A stretch of 38,382 bases of DNA, taken from assembly GCA_964533045.1 (NCBI GenBank), contig CAZHKT010000018.1:1-38382 (forward strand). Reading direction: 5' to 3'. The translations under genes were made by a program, and so were the position numbers. Shown piece after piece: positions 1 to 7,781 of the stretch (position 1 is its first letter; the number at the start of each line of letters is the position of its first letter). Source of the DNA: JACQNR01 sp964533045. Lineage in GTDB: Bacteria > Acidobacteriota > Terriglobia > UBA7540. The notes beneath the pieces are model-generated. The model had not been told where the DNA came from. It saw only the letters and a list, made by a program, of their open reading frames with translations, and did not search any database.

Positions 1-1349
1 GGCATCGCGGAGTTCGGAACACCTTCGGCCAGAGCGCGCTCCAGGCCGGCGCGCCCGCCGGTCCGCCGGTCGCTGGTGGCGAGCGGCGAGCCGAGCGGGG
101 TGCCCTCGCCCCGCCCGCCGTGGCAGGCGGCGCAATCCGCTTGGTAGGTGCGCTCGCCCAGTTCGCGGTTCGCAGCGGCACGCTCAACCTCAGCAAGCGT
201 CGGAGCTTTCGGTGCCCGGCCCCGCATGAAGGCCACGAGCGACTTGGCTTCTTCCGCCGTCATGCTGGCGCTGGGGCCCGCCCAGGCGGGCATCTTGCGT
301 TCCGGGCGGCCGGTTTCGAGCGTGCTCAGGATGAAGGCGTCGCTGGCCAAGTCGAGGAAGTCCGCCGTACCGATCCCGGGCGAGCGCACGCCCAGGTTGC
401 CGTAATTGCTCCCCTGGCCTTCAGGCCGGTGGCACGCCGTGCAGTAGGCGCGGTAGAGTTCCTCACCGGAGCGCGGGGCGGGATGAAGCGCCCGAAATTT
501 CTGCTCGATTTTGTCGCTGGCCAGATAGCTTTCCGGCACATCCCGCTGGCGAAGCGACAGAAGATAGGCCGTGAGCGCCTGCGCTTCGTCCTCCGTCACG
601 CCCGGGTTGATCATCTGGCTGCCCGGCACGATACCACCCGGATCGAGCAGGTGCGCCTGATGCCATCGCCAGGTGGTGCGCGGCGGCGCCAGGTTGGTCA
701 AAATCAACTGATGTTTCGTTCTCAGCCCTTCGTTGTCCAGCGGGCGGCCCAGCGTGCCGCCGCGCCCGGCGATCTTGTGGCACGATCCGCAGCTCTTGTC
801 GGTAAAAAGCGTGCGGCCCGCGCGCAGCAGCGTGACCTGCTCGGGAACTTTGGCGGCGAGATATTCCAAATCGTGGCACGACGTGCAGGTGGCCTGGGTC
901 AGGTTGGCAGGCAGCAGCGGATAATCCCAAAACGCATCCTCCGCCTTGGCATCGTGGAAATTGGTGGCCGCGCCCTGGCCCTGATGGCACGTGGTGCAGC
1001 CGTAGCGGTCCGCCGGGTGGTATTTGAGGACATCGCCCGAGTGGACGCGGTGGGGCAGCGGCACGTCGGTCATGCGCGGATCGTCAATGCCGTTATGGCA
1101 GGCGACGCAGCGGTCCACGACGCCCAGCGCCGGAACCGCCACTTGCTTCAGCTCAATGCGGAAGTTGCGCGCCACCTCCTGGCCCGCGGCGTCGTTCGCC
1201 TTGGACCGGAGAATCTGGCGGTAGTCGCGCTGCACCCGGTACCACTGGGCGAGGAAATTTTCGCGCAGCGCCGCGACCACAAGCAGGACGATCGTCACCA
1301 GGCTGGCTGCGAGCAACGTGATGCGAAAAAGTCTGGAGTGGTCCTTCAT
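1..1349 (-). CDS. Membrane-anchored multiheme cytochrome c (3' end outside the window)
   Basis: The frame opens with ATG at 1349 and stays open to the left edge, so about 449 residues are visible and the C-terminus is missing. Residues 8-28 form one hydrophobic anchor (LFRITLLAASLVTIVLLVVA). Six CxxCH heme-binding motifs follow: CVACH (81-85), CTTCH (118-122), CTSCH (155-159), CGSCH (187-191), CTACH (303-307) and CAACH (near 423). The spacing suggests an N-terminal multiheme part followed by two mono-heme cytochrome c domains, the last one truncated. It is the last visible gene of the operon coding for Rieske and cytochrome b, so it most likely takes electrons from the Rieske/b core on the outer face of the membrane. 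More hemes may lie beyond the window. The start is chosen because it gives a clean signal anchor just downstream of the repeat that separates it from the cytochrome b gene. Confidence 0.9.
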   Translation of the reverse strand, partial: MKDHSRLFRITLLAASLVTIVLLVVAALRENFLAQWYRVQRDYRQILRSKANDAAGQEVARNFRIELKQVAVPALGVVDRCVACHNGIDDPRMTDVPLPHRVHSGDVLKYHPADRYGCTTCHQGQGAATNFHDAKAEDAFWDYPLLPANLTQATCTSCHDLEYLAAKVPEQVTLLRAGRTLFTDKSCGSCHKIAGRGGTLGRPLDNEGLRTKHQLILTNLAPPRTTWRWHQAHLLDPGGIVPGSQMINPGVTEDEAQALTAYLLSLRQRDVPESYLASDKIEQKFRALHPAPRSGEELYRAYCTACHRPEGQGSNYGNLGVRSPGIGTADFLDLASDAFILSTLETGRPERKMPAWAGPSASMTAEEAKSLVAFMRGRAPKAPTLAEVERAAANRELGERTYQADCAACHGGRGEGTPLGSPLATSDRRTGGRAGLERALAEGVPNSAM

Positions 1350-1372
1350 ATGAGAACTCTCGATTTTATGTC

Positions 1373-1436
1373 GCGGCGGGCTCGAGCCCGCCGCATCTTC
1401 TCCCACCGCTGTGGCGACCTGAAGGTCGCCGCTACC
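1373..1436. repeat. Bipartite palindromic repeat between cytochrome genes
   Basis: A perfect 22-bp palindrome (1373-1394, arms GCGGCGGG/CCCGCCGC around CTCGAG) is followed by a second hairpin with arms GGCGACCT (1413-1420) and AGGTCGCC (1423-1430) and the end CGCTAC. It is a member of the short repeat family seen many times in this window. It lies between the cytochrome b stop and the cytochrome c start and could act as an mRNA processing or stabilising structure. Confidence 0.8.
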
Positions 1437-1442
1437 CTGCGT

Positions 1443-3002
1443 TTAGTGCACCGGCCACTGCGAGGGCCACCAGTAGAACTGCCAGTTCGGTCCGCGATGC
1501 ACGGTGGCGAAATAGGTCAGGATCGTGAAACCGACCAGGAAGCAGGTGAAAAGCGCCACCGCCGCCAGCCGCACCGAATTCCGCTGCTTGAGAACCCACA
1601 GCGACCATCCGGCGTAGAGCCCCACCAGCACCGAGCCGGGATTGATCAGAATGATCCAGAGCTGATGGATGTCGGGAAACCAGTTGCGCAGCCATCCCAG
1701 CTTGACCGTGAACGCCAGCAACCCAACCGCCGTGGCGAGCGCATAACCGAACGATTGCCAGGCGACGAGCTTCTCGCCGGGCGTTCCGAACCACTCGCCC
1801 TCGCCCTCCGCGCGGCGGTCCAGAAAAGGAATCAGCGCCAGCCCGATCCACACGATCGCCGGAATGACCATGCCGCCGATGAAGGCCGAATAGCTCACCA
1901 TCTCCTGAAGCCCGAGGAAATACCACGGCGCCTTGGCGGGGTTTTCCGGCACCGACGGGTTGGCCAGTTCCTTGAGTGGCGCGTCGCTCACGAGCGACAG
2001 GATCAGGCAGACGGCAACGGTCAGCATCAAGACAGCCAGCTCCGCCCAGAGCAGATGCGGCCAGCTCATCACCGTGTTTTCCGGCCCACGATTGACCGTG
2101 GCGCGGCGGCCTTTCACCACCGCCATCAGCCCGTAAGTCTTGGTGGCCAGAGGTTCAAATACGGGACGCATCTGTCCGCCCCATTCGGCCTTGCCGCCCA
2201 TCGGATCGTCGGGGCGTGCCAGGCCGCCGTCTTTGCGGATGCGCCAGAAATGCACCCCCAGGAGCATGATCAGGATCACCGGCAGGACAAAGACGTGCAG
2301 CACGTAGAAGCGGATCAGCGCGTCTTCCCCTACGAAATTCGCGCCCAGCAGCAGCCGTTTCTGAAATCCTCCGGGATCGAACCAGGCGGAAATTCCCAGG
2401 GCGTCGGTCAGCTCGCGCGGCGAGTTGGCGATGTTGGCGCCGATGGTGATGGCCCAGTAGGCAAGCTGGTCATAGGGAAGCAGGTAGCCGGTGAAACTGA
2501 GCGCCAGGGTCAGCACGAAGAGTCCCAGGCCGACCAGCCAGTTGAACTCGCGCGGCCTCTTGTAGCTCGCCGTGTAGAACACGCGCGCCATGTGGAGAAA
2601 CACCGCGACCACCATGAGATGCGCCGCCCAGCGGTGGATGTTGCGCATGAAGCGGCCGGTGAAAACGATGTAATGAATGTCCTTGACCGAATCGTAAGCG
2701 AGCGCCGTGGAAGGCTTGTAGTAGACCATCAGCAGCACGCCCGTGACGCACAACACGAGAAAACTTGCCGTCGCCACGAAGCCCAGTCCGAAGGTCAGCG
2801 TGGGCGAAAGCGACCGGACGTGGACGCGCACGCTGTGCAGGTGAAGAAAGAGATTGTGGAACGTCGCCTGGGATTCTTCGCGCTCCGATTCGGGCAGCCG
2901 CCCGACGCGAAACCATGCATCCTTGAGCGTGGTCGGAAGCCGGCGAAGGTTCTCCACAAACTCCTGGGTGGCTGAAAGCGTGGGATGAGGACTGGTGGCC
3001 AT
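1443..3002 (-). CDS. Cytochrome b (b6-type N-terminus fused to subunit IV) of a bc complex
   Basis: This 519-residue integral membrane protein is the quinol-oxidising core of a cytochrome bc/b6f-type complex. Four heme-ligand histidines are visible: His123 (in HRW) and His137 (in LHMARVF), 14 apart, and a second pair in LHVFVLP and GVHFWRIRK, 15 apart. The 14/15 spacing is the b6f type rather than the mitochondrial bc1 type. The Qo-site motif, PEWYF in bc1, appears as APWYFLGLQEM. About 65 soluble residues precede the first membrane helix, which is longer than usual. The length shows that the b6 and subunit IV parts are one polypeptide. The start at 3002 has a good ribosome site (AAGGAG about 6 bases upstream). 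The gene follows the Rieske gene by 9 bases and precedes the multiheme cytochrome c, so the three form one complex. Confidence 0.95.
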   Translation of the reverse strand: MATSPHPTLSATQEFVENLRRLPTTLKDAWFRVGRLPESEREESQATFHNLFLHLHSVRVHVRSLSPTLTFGLGFVATASFLVLCVTGVLLMVYYKPSTALAYDSVKDIHYIVFTGRFMRNIHRWAAHLMVVAVFLHMARVFYTASYKRPREFNWLVGLGLFVLTLALSFTGYLLPYDQLAYWAITIGANIANSPRELTDALGISAWFDPGGFQKRLLLGANFVGEDALIRFYVLHVFVLPVILIMLLGVHFWRIRKDGGLARPDDPMGGKAEWGGQMRPVFEPLATKTYGLMAVVKGRRATVNRGPENTVMSWPHLLWAELAVLMLTVAVCLILSLVSDAPLKELANPSVPENPAKAPWYFLGLQEMVSYSAFIGGMVIPAIVWIGLALIPFLDRRAEGEGEWFGTPGEKLVAWQSFGYALATAVGLLAFTVKLGWLRNWFPDIHQLWIILINPGSVLVGLYAGWSLWVLKQRNSVRLAAVALFTCFLVGFTILTYFATVHRGPNWQFYWWPSQWPVH

Positions 3003-3011
3003 AGGAACTCC

Positions 3012-3500
3012 TTACACCTCGAACCGCGTGCCGGCTGGGACCTCCTTGTCGGCGTAGATGATCAGCTGTCCGTCCGGGGCGCGGCCGATTTCCAGCCAGG
3101 CGAGCGCGCGCGGCGCCGGCCCGGCCAGCACCTTGCCGTTGTCGCCGAATTTCGAGCCGTGGCACGGACACTCGAAACCCTTGGCGGCGCGGCTCACCGC
3201 GCAACCCAGATGCGTGCAGACGGCGGAAATGGCGTACACGCCGCGCTCGTCGCGGAAGAGAAAAACGTTTTCGGCTTCCAGGCGCGTCTCCGAGCCCACG
3301 GGGAACTGATCCGGGAAACCAATCTTGTACCGGCGCACCGGACCCGGCAGCACGGCGGGCTTGGGCAATCTCAACATGCCCGCAACGGCGGTCGCAATCG
3401 CCGCCACAAAGCTGCCGAAAGCCGCGAGGCTCAGAAAACTGCGCCGTGCCACCTTGGGCGCGTCCAGTCGGGAAGGTCTTGGTTCTTGATTCTCGGACAT
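3012..3500 (-). CDS. Rieske [2Fe-2S] protein of the bc complex
   Basis: This 162-residue protein carries the Rieske cluster motifs CTHLGC and CPCHG, which supply two Cys and two His ligands to a [2Fe-2S] cluster. The N-terminus reads KVARRSFLSLAAFGSF, a twin-arginine-like signal followed by one hydrophobic anchor, as expected for Rieske proteins exported folded and kept membrane-tethered. It carries electrons from the quinol site of cytochrome b to a cytochrome c. The ATG at 3500 is preferred over upstream in-frame starts because AAGGAG sits about 8 bases before it and the signal then begins near the N-terminus. The upstream extension would be translated from the repeat at 3525-3590. It lies directly upstream of the cytochrome b gene. 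Confidence 0.95.
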   Translation of the reverse strand: MSENQEPRPSRLDAPKVARRSFLSLAAFGSFVAAIATAVAGMLRLPKPAVLPGPVRRYKIGFPDQFPVGSETRLEAENVFLFRDERGVYAISAVCTHLGCAVSRAAKGFECPCHGSKFGDNGKVLAGPAPRALAWLEIGRAPDGQLIIYADKEVPAGTRFEV

Positions 3501-3524
3501 CGTGCTACTCCTTGTTGCGCTTCT

Positions 3525-3590
3525 CGTAGCGGCGGGCTTCAGCCCGCCATTTCTCCAGCCAACTGCGTAGAGGCCGGAAGGCCGCCGCGA
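3525..3590. repeat. Bipartite palindromic repeat between Rieske and oxidoreductase genes
   Basis: GTAGCGGCGGGCTTCAGCCCGCC forms one hairpin and the sequence around AGGCCGGAAGGCCGCC forms the second. It is the same repeat family as at 1373-1436. It fills nearly all of the 92-bp space between the stop at 3593 and the Rieske start. Confidence 0.7.
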
Positions 3591-3592
3591 CA

Positions 3593-5524
3593 TCAAACCG
3601 CTTTCGCGGCCAATTGCTCCACTGGAACCCAGTTGCGGGCGAATTGGAACCGCTCCATGGTGATCGCCGTGGTGGGGCAGCGCTGCGCGCAGAGGCCGCA
3701 GCGAATACAGCGATCCTCATCTTTGATAATGGCGGTGAAATCTTCCGGCGCCGCCAGCGCCTCCTCGCCGAGCAGGCGGCGGGTAATCGTCTCCAGTTCC
3801 GGTGAACTCGCCAGGCGGTCGAGCGACACCAGCTTGAGGCAGACGGTCGGGCAGACGTCCACGCAGCCGCCGCACAGGATGCAGCGCTCGCCGTCGAACA
3901 CCGTGTTGACGCCGCAATCGAGGCACCGCCCCGCCTCGCTCTCGGCCTGGGCGGGAGTGAATCCCTTTTCAACTTGAGCGGCGGGATCCTTCAGCCGCTC
4001 CTCCGGGGGGGCGGTCGGGATGGGCTCGCGCAGCCGCACCTCGTACTTCTTCTCGCGCCGGTATTTCTCGAGGGGGAAGTGGAATTGAACCTCCTCCTGA
4101 GAAATGTCGACGCCGCGCAGGAAGCGATAGACGGACCGTGCCGCCTGCTTGCCGCTGGCGATGGCGTGAATCATCAAGCGTGGGCCGTAAGCAATGTCGC
4201 CTGCGACGAAGACGCCCGGCGCCGAGGTGGCGCCGGTCGCCGCATCGTTCACGATCTGCTGCGGTGAGCGCATTTCGATCCCGTCGCGCGCCGGATCGAG
4301 AAAGCTGAGGTCCGCCGACTGACCCACCGACAGCAGTACCGTGTCACCCTCGACCATGATTTCGGCGCCTTCGTCGAATTGGGGAGCAAAGCGCTTCTGC
4401 TCGTCGTAGACCGAGGTACAGCGCACGAAACGCACCCCGCGGACAAACTTCTGGCCGTTCGCCTCGCGCGCCAGAATTTCTCGTGGCCCCCAGCCGTTGT
4501 GGCGAATCACGCCTTCTTCCGCGCCCTCGATGATCTCCACCGTGTCGGCAGGCATTTCCTCAAGCGATTCCAGACAGACGAGGTTGACCTCGCGCACACC
4601 GCGCATGCGCGCTGCCACTCGCGAGACGTCGTACTCTTCCTGCCGCAGCACGGTGCGCGCCACGTCGTAGGCAACGTTGCCGCCGCCGATGACGATGACC
4701 CGCTGGCCGAGCGCCACCTGCTTCCCCAGGGCCACGTCGCGCAGGAAGTCCACACCCCCCATGACGCCGATGGCCTCCGCGCCCGGAATCGGCAGGGCGC
4801 GCGAGCGTTTGGCGCCGCAGGCAATGATCACCGCAGCGTAGTCGCGGCGAAGCGCGTCGAACGCAACCTCACGCCCCACCTGCATGTTGCAGCGGATCTC
4901 GACGCCCATTGACTCGATGACGGCAACCTCGGCTCGGATCAATTCCCGCGGCAATCGGTAACCGGGCACACCGGTGTAGAGCATGCCCGCCGGGACCGAT
5001 TCCATTTCGAACACCACCGGACGGACGCCCATCAGCGCCAGATCGTGCGCGGCGGCCAGCCCGGCCGGGCCCGACCCGATGATCGCCACGCGCTCGCCCG
5101 AGGGCTTGGGGAATCTCTGCTGCGAGAGGAATTCGAGAAGGTGACGAAGTTCCTCCTGGTCATCGCACCAGCGCTCGCGGGTAGACTCCTTCAAGTAGGA
5201 AAAGTGCCGGGAGCCGGCATCGGGCCGCGACTCGACCCCGAAGCGCTCGCAGGCAAAACGCTTGAGCGCCCGGATGGCAATGGGCTGATCCACCGTGCCC
5301 CGCCGGCAGGCGGCCTCGCAGGGTGCGCCGCAGATGCGCCCGCACAGCGAGGCCAGCGGGTTGGGGCCGCGCGCAATCAGGTAAGCCTTTTCCGCGTCTC
5401 CCTCGGCGATGGCGCGGACGTAGCCCCGCGCGTCGGTGTGCACCGGGCAGGCAAACTGACACTTGATCTGCTCGCGCCAATAACCTTCGTCCGGGACTCG
5501 AATTCGATAACGGGATTCAGTCAT
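3593..5524 (-). CDS. NAD(P)/FAD oxidoreductase (GltD-like) with C-terminal 2[4Fe-4S] ferredoxin domain
   Basis: This 643-residue soluble flavo-iron-sulfur protein has three parts. The N-terminal Fe-S domain resembles the glutamate synthase small subunit (CPVHTDARGYV, then CGRICGAPCEAACRRG). Two Rossmann folds follow: the FAD site GSGPAGLAAAHDLA near residue 150 and the NAD(P) site IGGGNVAYDVART near 280, with GVFVAGD closing the FAD domain. A C-terminal ferredoxin domain carries CILCGGCVDVCP and CIRCGLCAQRCP. The family passes electrons between NAD(P)H or ferredoxin and a partner. Here the gene lies immediately upstream of Rieske and cytochrome b in one operon, which suggests a cytoplasmic module that links the bc complex to NAD(P)H or ferredoxin. 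That role is inferred from context; no glutamate synthase large subunit gene is present. Confidence 0.88.
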   Translation of the reverse strand: MTESRYRIRVPDEGYWREQIKCQFACPVHTDARGYVRAIAEGDAEKAYLIARGPNPLASLCGRICGAPCEAACRRGTVDQPIAIRALKRFACERFGVESRPDAGSRHFSYLKESTRERWCDDQEELRHLLEFLSQQRFPKPSGERVAIIGSGPAGLAAAHDLALMGVRPVVFEMESVPAGMLYTGVPGYRLPRELIRAEVAVIESMGVEIRCNMQVGREVAFDALRRDYAAVIIACGAKRSRALPIPGAEAIGVMGGVDFLRDVALGKQVALGQRVIVIGGGNVAYDVARTVLRQEEYDVSRVAARMRGVREVNLVCLESLEEMPADTVEIIEGAEEGVIRHNGWGPREILAREANGQKFVRGVRFVRCTSVYDEQKRFAPQFDEGAEIMVEGDTVLLSVGQSADLSFLDPARDGIEMRSPQQIVNDAATGATSAPGVFVAGDIAYGPRLMIHAIASGKQAARSVYRFLRGVDISQEEVQFHFPLEKYRREKKYEVRLREPIPTAPPEERLKDPAAQVEKGFTPAQAESEAGRCLDCGVNTVFDGERCILCGGCVDVCPTVCLKLVSLDRLASSPELETITRRLLGEEALAAPEDFTAIIKDEDRCIRCGLCAQRCPTTAITMERFQFARNWVPVEQLAAKAV

Positions 5525-5583
5525 GACTCTCGGCCTGTCCAGACTCCCCGCGACGAGGGGGCGTCGCGTTCAGCGCCACGGAG

Positions 5584-5600
5584 GCCGCGCAAACCGCGGC
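5584..5600. other. Short hairpin between porin and oxidoreductase genes
   Basis: Perfect 6-bp arms (GCCGCG and CGCGGC) flank a 5-base loop in the 82-bp intergenic space. There is no T-run, so it is unlikely to be a strong intrinsic terminator. It may attenuate or stabilise the operon mRNA. Confidence 0.4.
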
Positions 5601-5606
5601 CCGGGA

Positions 5607-7127
5607 TTAGAACCTCCAGTTCAGTTCTCCGTACCCGAACTGGCCTCCCGCGCCAGTGGGATAGATCTTCTCGATGACCGTCCTGCCCGTCGCACGGGCG
5701 TAATATCCGACGAGCGACAAATAGCCGTTCAGTTGGTAATCGACGCTTACGTCGTAGAGATTCGCCAGGCTGCGGCTGCCATTGCTGGGGCGTCCCGCGT
5801 ATCCGAAGGTGGTTTGTTCGAACGCGCCCCCTCCGCCATACCACAGGTCGCTCGATTGGGTGAGGCGCAGCGTCCGGGCGTCGGCACGGACCGTCCACTT
5901 GGGATGCGGGCGCAGGATCACTTCGGCAAAGGCATCCTGATTGTTCATGAGATTGAAAAATGGAAATCGGGCATAGATGCGGGGCGTCGGGAGCACCTGG
6001 AAGAAAGTTCCGTGCCTGCCATCCAGCGGATGCTGGTCTCCGGTGCTATAGAAATATCCCAAACGAAACCAAGGCTTGAGCTTCAGCCTCGGTTGCAAGC
6101 CAGCCTCGGCCGCGACCGCACCAGCCTGGTGGTCGAGGCTTCCCCAGCGCCCGAACTGGCCGGTTCCCCAAAGCAGGCCATCCAGCTTCCACGTGCCGGC
6201 GTTCAAGGTTTGGATGTAGTGTCCTCCCACACTGGTGATGCGGATGTTCCGCTGATCGGCGGCCCGGACGGCCTGCGGACGGTTGTCGGTCTTCAGAATA
6301 TTGCGCCCGTCGTGATAACCCAGGAGGAACAATCGCCATTCACCGGGCTGCTTTTTGCCGACAGAACGGGTATAAGACCCGTAAAAGATATCCGTGTCCA
6401 GCTCGCGCCAGCCGTTCACCCGAAAAACGCCGCTGGTGGCTCGCGCGCCCAGCAGGGTGATATTGCTCCGGGGCGTTCCCCGGACGAATTGGACACCGTC
6501 GAAACTGCGGCCGACGTGCGCAAAGGCGAAGTTCCCGATCAACCGGTGAGCGATTCGGTCCCGTTTGAGGGCGGCCAGAGTGGAATCGGCGGGCGTCATT
6601 TCCGTGCCGTCGACAAACTCAAACCGCCCCACCCGCAGGTTGCTCGGCCCGCCGCCCAAGACGCCCTTGATCCGCAAGAATCCCTGCTTGACGAACAGAT
6701 GGAGCGGCGTGGTGCTCAGGTTTGCGGCGTAGTAGCTGGCCCCCATGCCAAGCTGACCCTGCGGCGCCGGTGCGACCGCATCATCCGGAAGATTTAACAG
6801 GAGTGGCTGCGCCACTTCAACCTGCCAGTCCCACTTCGGCCTTTCCTGGCGCAGGCTCAGGCGCAGGAGGGACGCCACAAAGGTGTAGTCCGGGTTGGCC
6901 GAGGAACTGTCAAACCAGTCCCAGGACTCCGAGCGGACCCGCAGGCTGCCCGAGAAGCGGACGCCCGATGGAGAGGGTTTCTGGGCGTCGGCGGGCTTCT
7001 GGGCGCGCAACTCCCCCGCAACCCCGAAGGGCAGAAGCAACCCCCACGCCACCATCGCGACGCGAAGGCCGCCCTTCCGCGGCCGTCGGGGCCTTGCCCG
7101 CAACGCCCAAGGGCGTCCAGCTTTCAT
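5607..7127 (-). CDS. Outer-membrane beta-barrel protein, alginate-export/porin-like family
   Basis: A protein of about 506 residues with an N-terminal signal peptide (a basic stretch, then VAMVAWGLLLPFGVAGELRAQ). The rest is rich in alternating hydrophobic and aromatic residues, and it ends WRF, the aromatic C-terminus of barrel proteins inserted by BAM. The sequence (for example LRVGRFEFVDGTEM, DIFYGSYTR and FYSTGDQHPLDG) resembles the alginate-export family of outer-membrane channels, which in non-alginate producers often sit beside respiratory genes; the substrate is unknown. The frame is open to 7214, but an Rrf2-type operator lies at 7179-7203, so translation more likely starts at 7157 or 7127. 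The latter gives the better signal peptide. It is the first structural gene after the Rrf2 regulator in the respiratory operon. Confidence 0.8.
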   Translation of the reverse strand: MKAGRPWALRARPRRPRKGGLRVAMVAWGLLLPFGVAGELRAQKPADAQKPSPSGVRFSGSLRVRSESWDWFDSSSANPDYTFVASLLRLSLRQERPKWDWQVEVAQPLLLNLPDDAVAPAPQGQLGMGASYYAANLSTTPLHLFVKQGFLRIKGVLGGGPSNLRVGRFEFVDGTEMTPADSTLAALKRDRIAHRLIGNFAFAHVGRSFDGVQFVRGTPRSNITLLGARATSGVFRVNGWRELDTDIFYGSYTRSVGKKQPGEWRLFLLGYHDGRNILKTDNRPQAVRAADQRNIRITSVGGHYIQTLNAGTWKLDGLLWGTGQFGRWGSLDHQAGAVAAEAGLQPRLKLKPWFRLGYFYSTGDQHPLDGRHGTFFQVLPTPRIYARFPFFNLMNNQDAFAEVILRPHPKWTVRADARTLRLTQSSDLWYGGGGAFEQTTFGYAGRPSNGSRSLANLYDVSVDYQLNGYLSLVGYYARATGRTVIEKIYPTGAGGQFGYGELNWRF

Positions 7128-7178
7128 GTTCAAGATGGCGGATTCCAGGCTTTCCATCGGACCGCACGATACCACTGT

Positions 7179-7203
7179 ATTGCTGGATGCATTAGTCGAG
7201 TAT
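7179..7203 (-). promoter_or_regulatory. Candidate Rrf2/IscR-type operator before the porin-bc operon
   Basis: Read on the minus strand this 25-bp site begins ATACTCGACTA, which fits the left half of the IscR type 1 motif (ATASYYGACTR) at every position. The right half, ending CAGCAAT, keeps about half of the mirrored positions. It lies between the Rrf2 gene stop (7222) and the most probable porin starts. A related half-site (ATAGTGGACTA) occurs in front of the Rrf2 gene. Confidence 0.5.
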
Positions 7204-7221
7204 GATGCCAACATGTAAACA

Positions 7222-7644
7222 CTATCCGGACCTCCGCCGCCGCTGCGTCCGCTGAAGATCGGCCAGCGTGGTGTGATCCATCATGCGGGTGATTCGCGCC
7301 CGAATCGCCTTCCACTGGTCATGAAGCGGACAGGGGTGGCGGTTGTCGCATTCCGGCAATCCCAGAACACAACCTTCGCGGAAGTCATTCCCGTCGGTGC
7401 AGAGAAGGATATCGCTGAGTCGAATCTCCTCGGCAGGACGGGCCAGCTCGTAGCCGCCCCGCACGCCCTTGAAGGAACGAATCAACCGGCGCTGGGTGAG
7501 CAGCCGGAGGATTTTCCAGAGAAAAGGCATCGGGATCTGCTCTGCCTCGGAAATCTCCCGCGCTCCCGACAGCTTCCCGCCCTTCTGCGTGGCGAGGTAA
7601 GCCATGGCGCGAATGCCGTATTCAACCGGCTTCGGGAACAGCAT
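7222..7644 (-). CDS. Rrf2-family transcriptional regulator with Fe-S cysteines
   Basis: A 140-residue Rrf2-family protein. The N-terminal winged helix-turn-helix is typical (VEYGIRAMAYLATQ; SGAREISEAEQIPMPFLWKILRLL; GYELARP). Three cysteines, Cys92, Cys99 and Cys105, match the positions of the IscR/NsrR iron-sulfur ligands (92, 98 and 104 in IscR) with one extra residue in the first interval. This suggests a regulator that senses Fe-S status, redox or nitric oxide. It is the first gene on the minus strand before the barrel protein and bc-type operon, and similar palindromic sites lie before both itself and the porin. It therefore probably controls the whole operon and itself. ATG at 7644 lies only 2 bases from the operator and no ribosome site is evident, so the mRNA may be leaderless. 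Confidence 0.9.
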   Translation of the reverse strand: MLFPKPVEYGIRAMAYLATQKGGKLSGAREISEAEQIPMPFLWKILRLLTQRRLIRSFKGVRGGYELARPAEEIRLSDILLCTDGNDFREGCVLGLPECDNRHPCPLHDQWKAIRARITRMMDHTTLADLQRTQRRRRSG

Positions 7645-7646
7645 AA

Positions 7647-7668
7647 TAGTGGACTATATACTCCATTA
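7647..7668 (-). promoter_or_regulatory. Palindromic operator/promoter of the Rrf2 gene
   Basis: TAGTGGA and TCCATTA form an inverted repeat with 6 of 7 pairs matched around an 8-bp AT-rich centre (7647-7668). On the minus strand the centre reads TATAGT, a plausible -10 element. The half-site ATAGTGGACTA resembles the operator half before the porin. It is consistent with autoregulation by the Rrf2 protein. Confidence 0.5.
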
Positions 7669-7781
7669 AGCAGAACTCGTCAAGCAGAATCGGAGAGGCC
7701 CGCGGGGGCGCGGGCTTCCCCCGGGGGACTTGAGGACAGCCGGCGCTTCCGTCATGGAAGTCCGCTGGGGCGCACTATGCT

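Noticed and set aside
120..2975. A 951-codon open frame on the plus strand over the cytochrome genes.
   Set aside because: It is the antisense shadow of cytochrome c and cytochrome b codons in GC-rich DNA; it is Arg/His/Gln-rich with no family resemblance, while the minus strand carries heme and membrane motifs.
7128..7214. The most upstream start (7214) for the outer-membrane barrel protein.
   Set aside because: It would put the Rrf2-type operator and probable promoter inside the coding sequence and bury the signal peptide 30 residues in.
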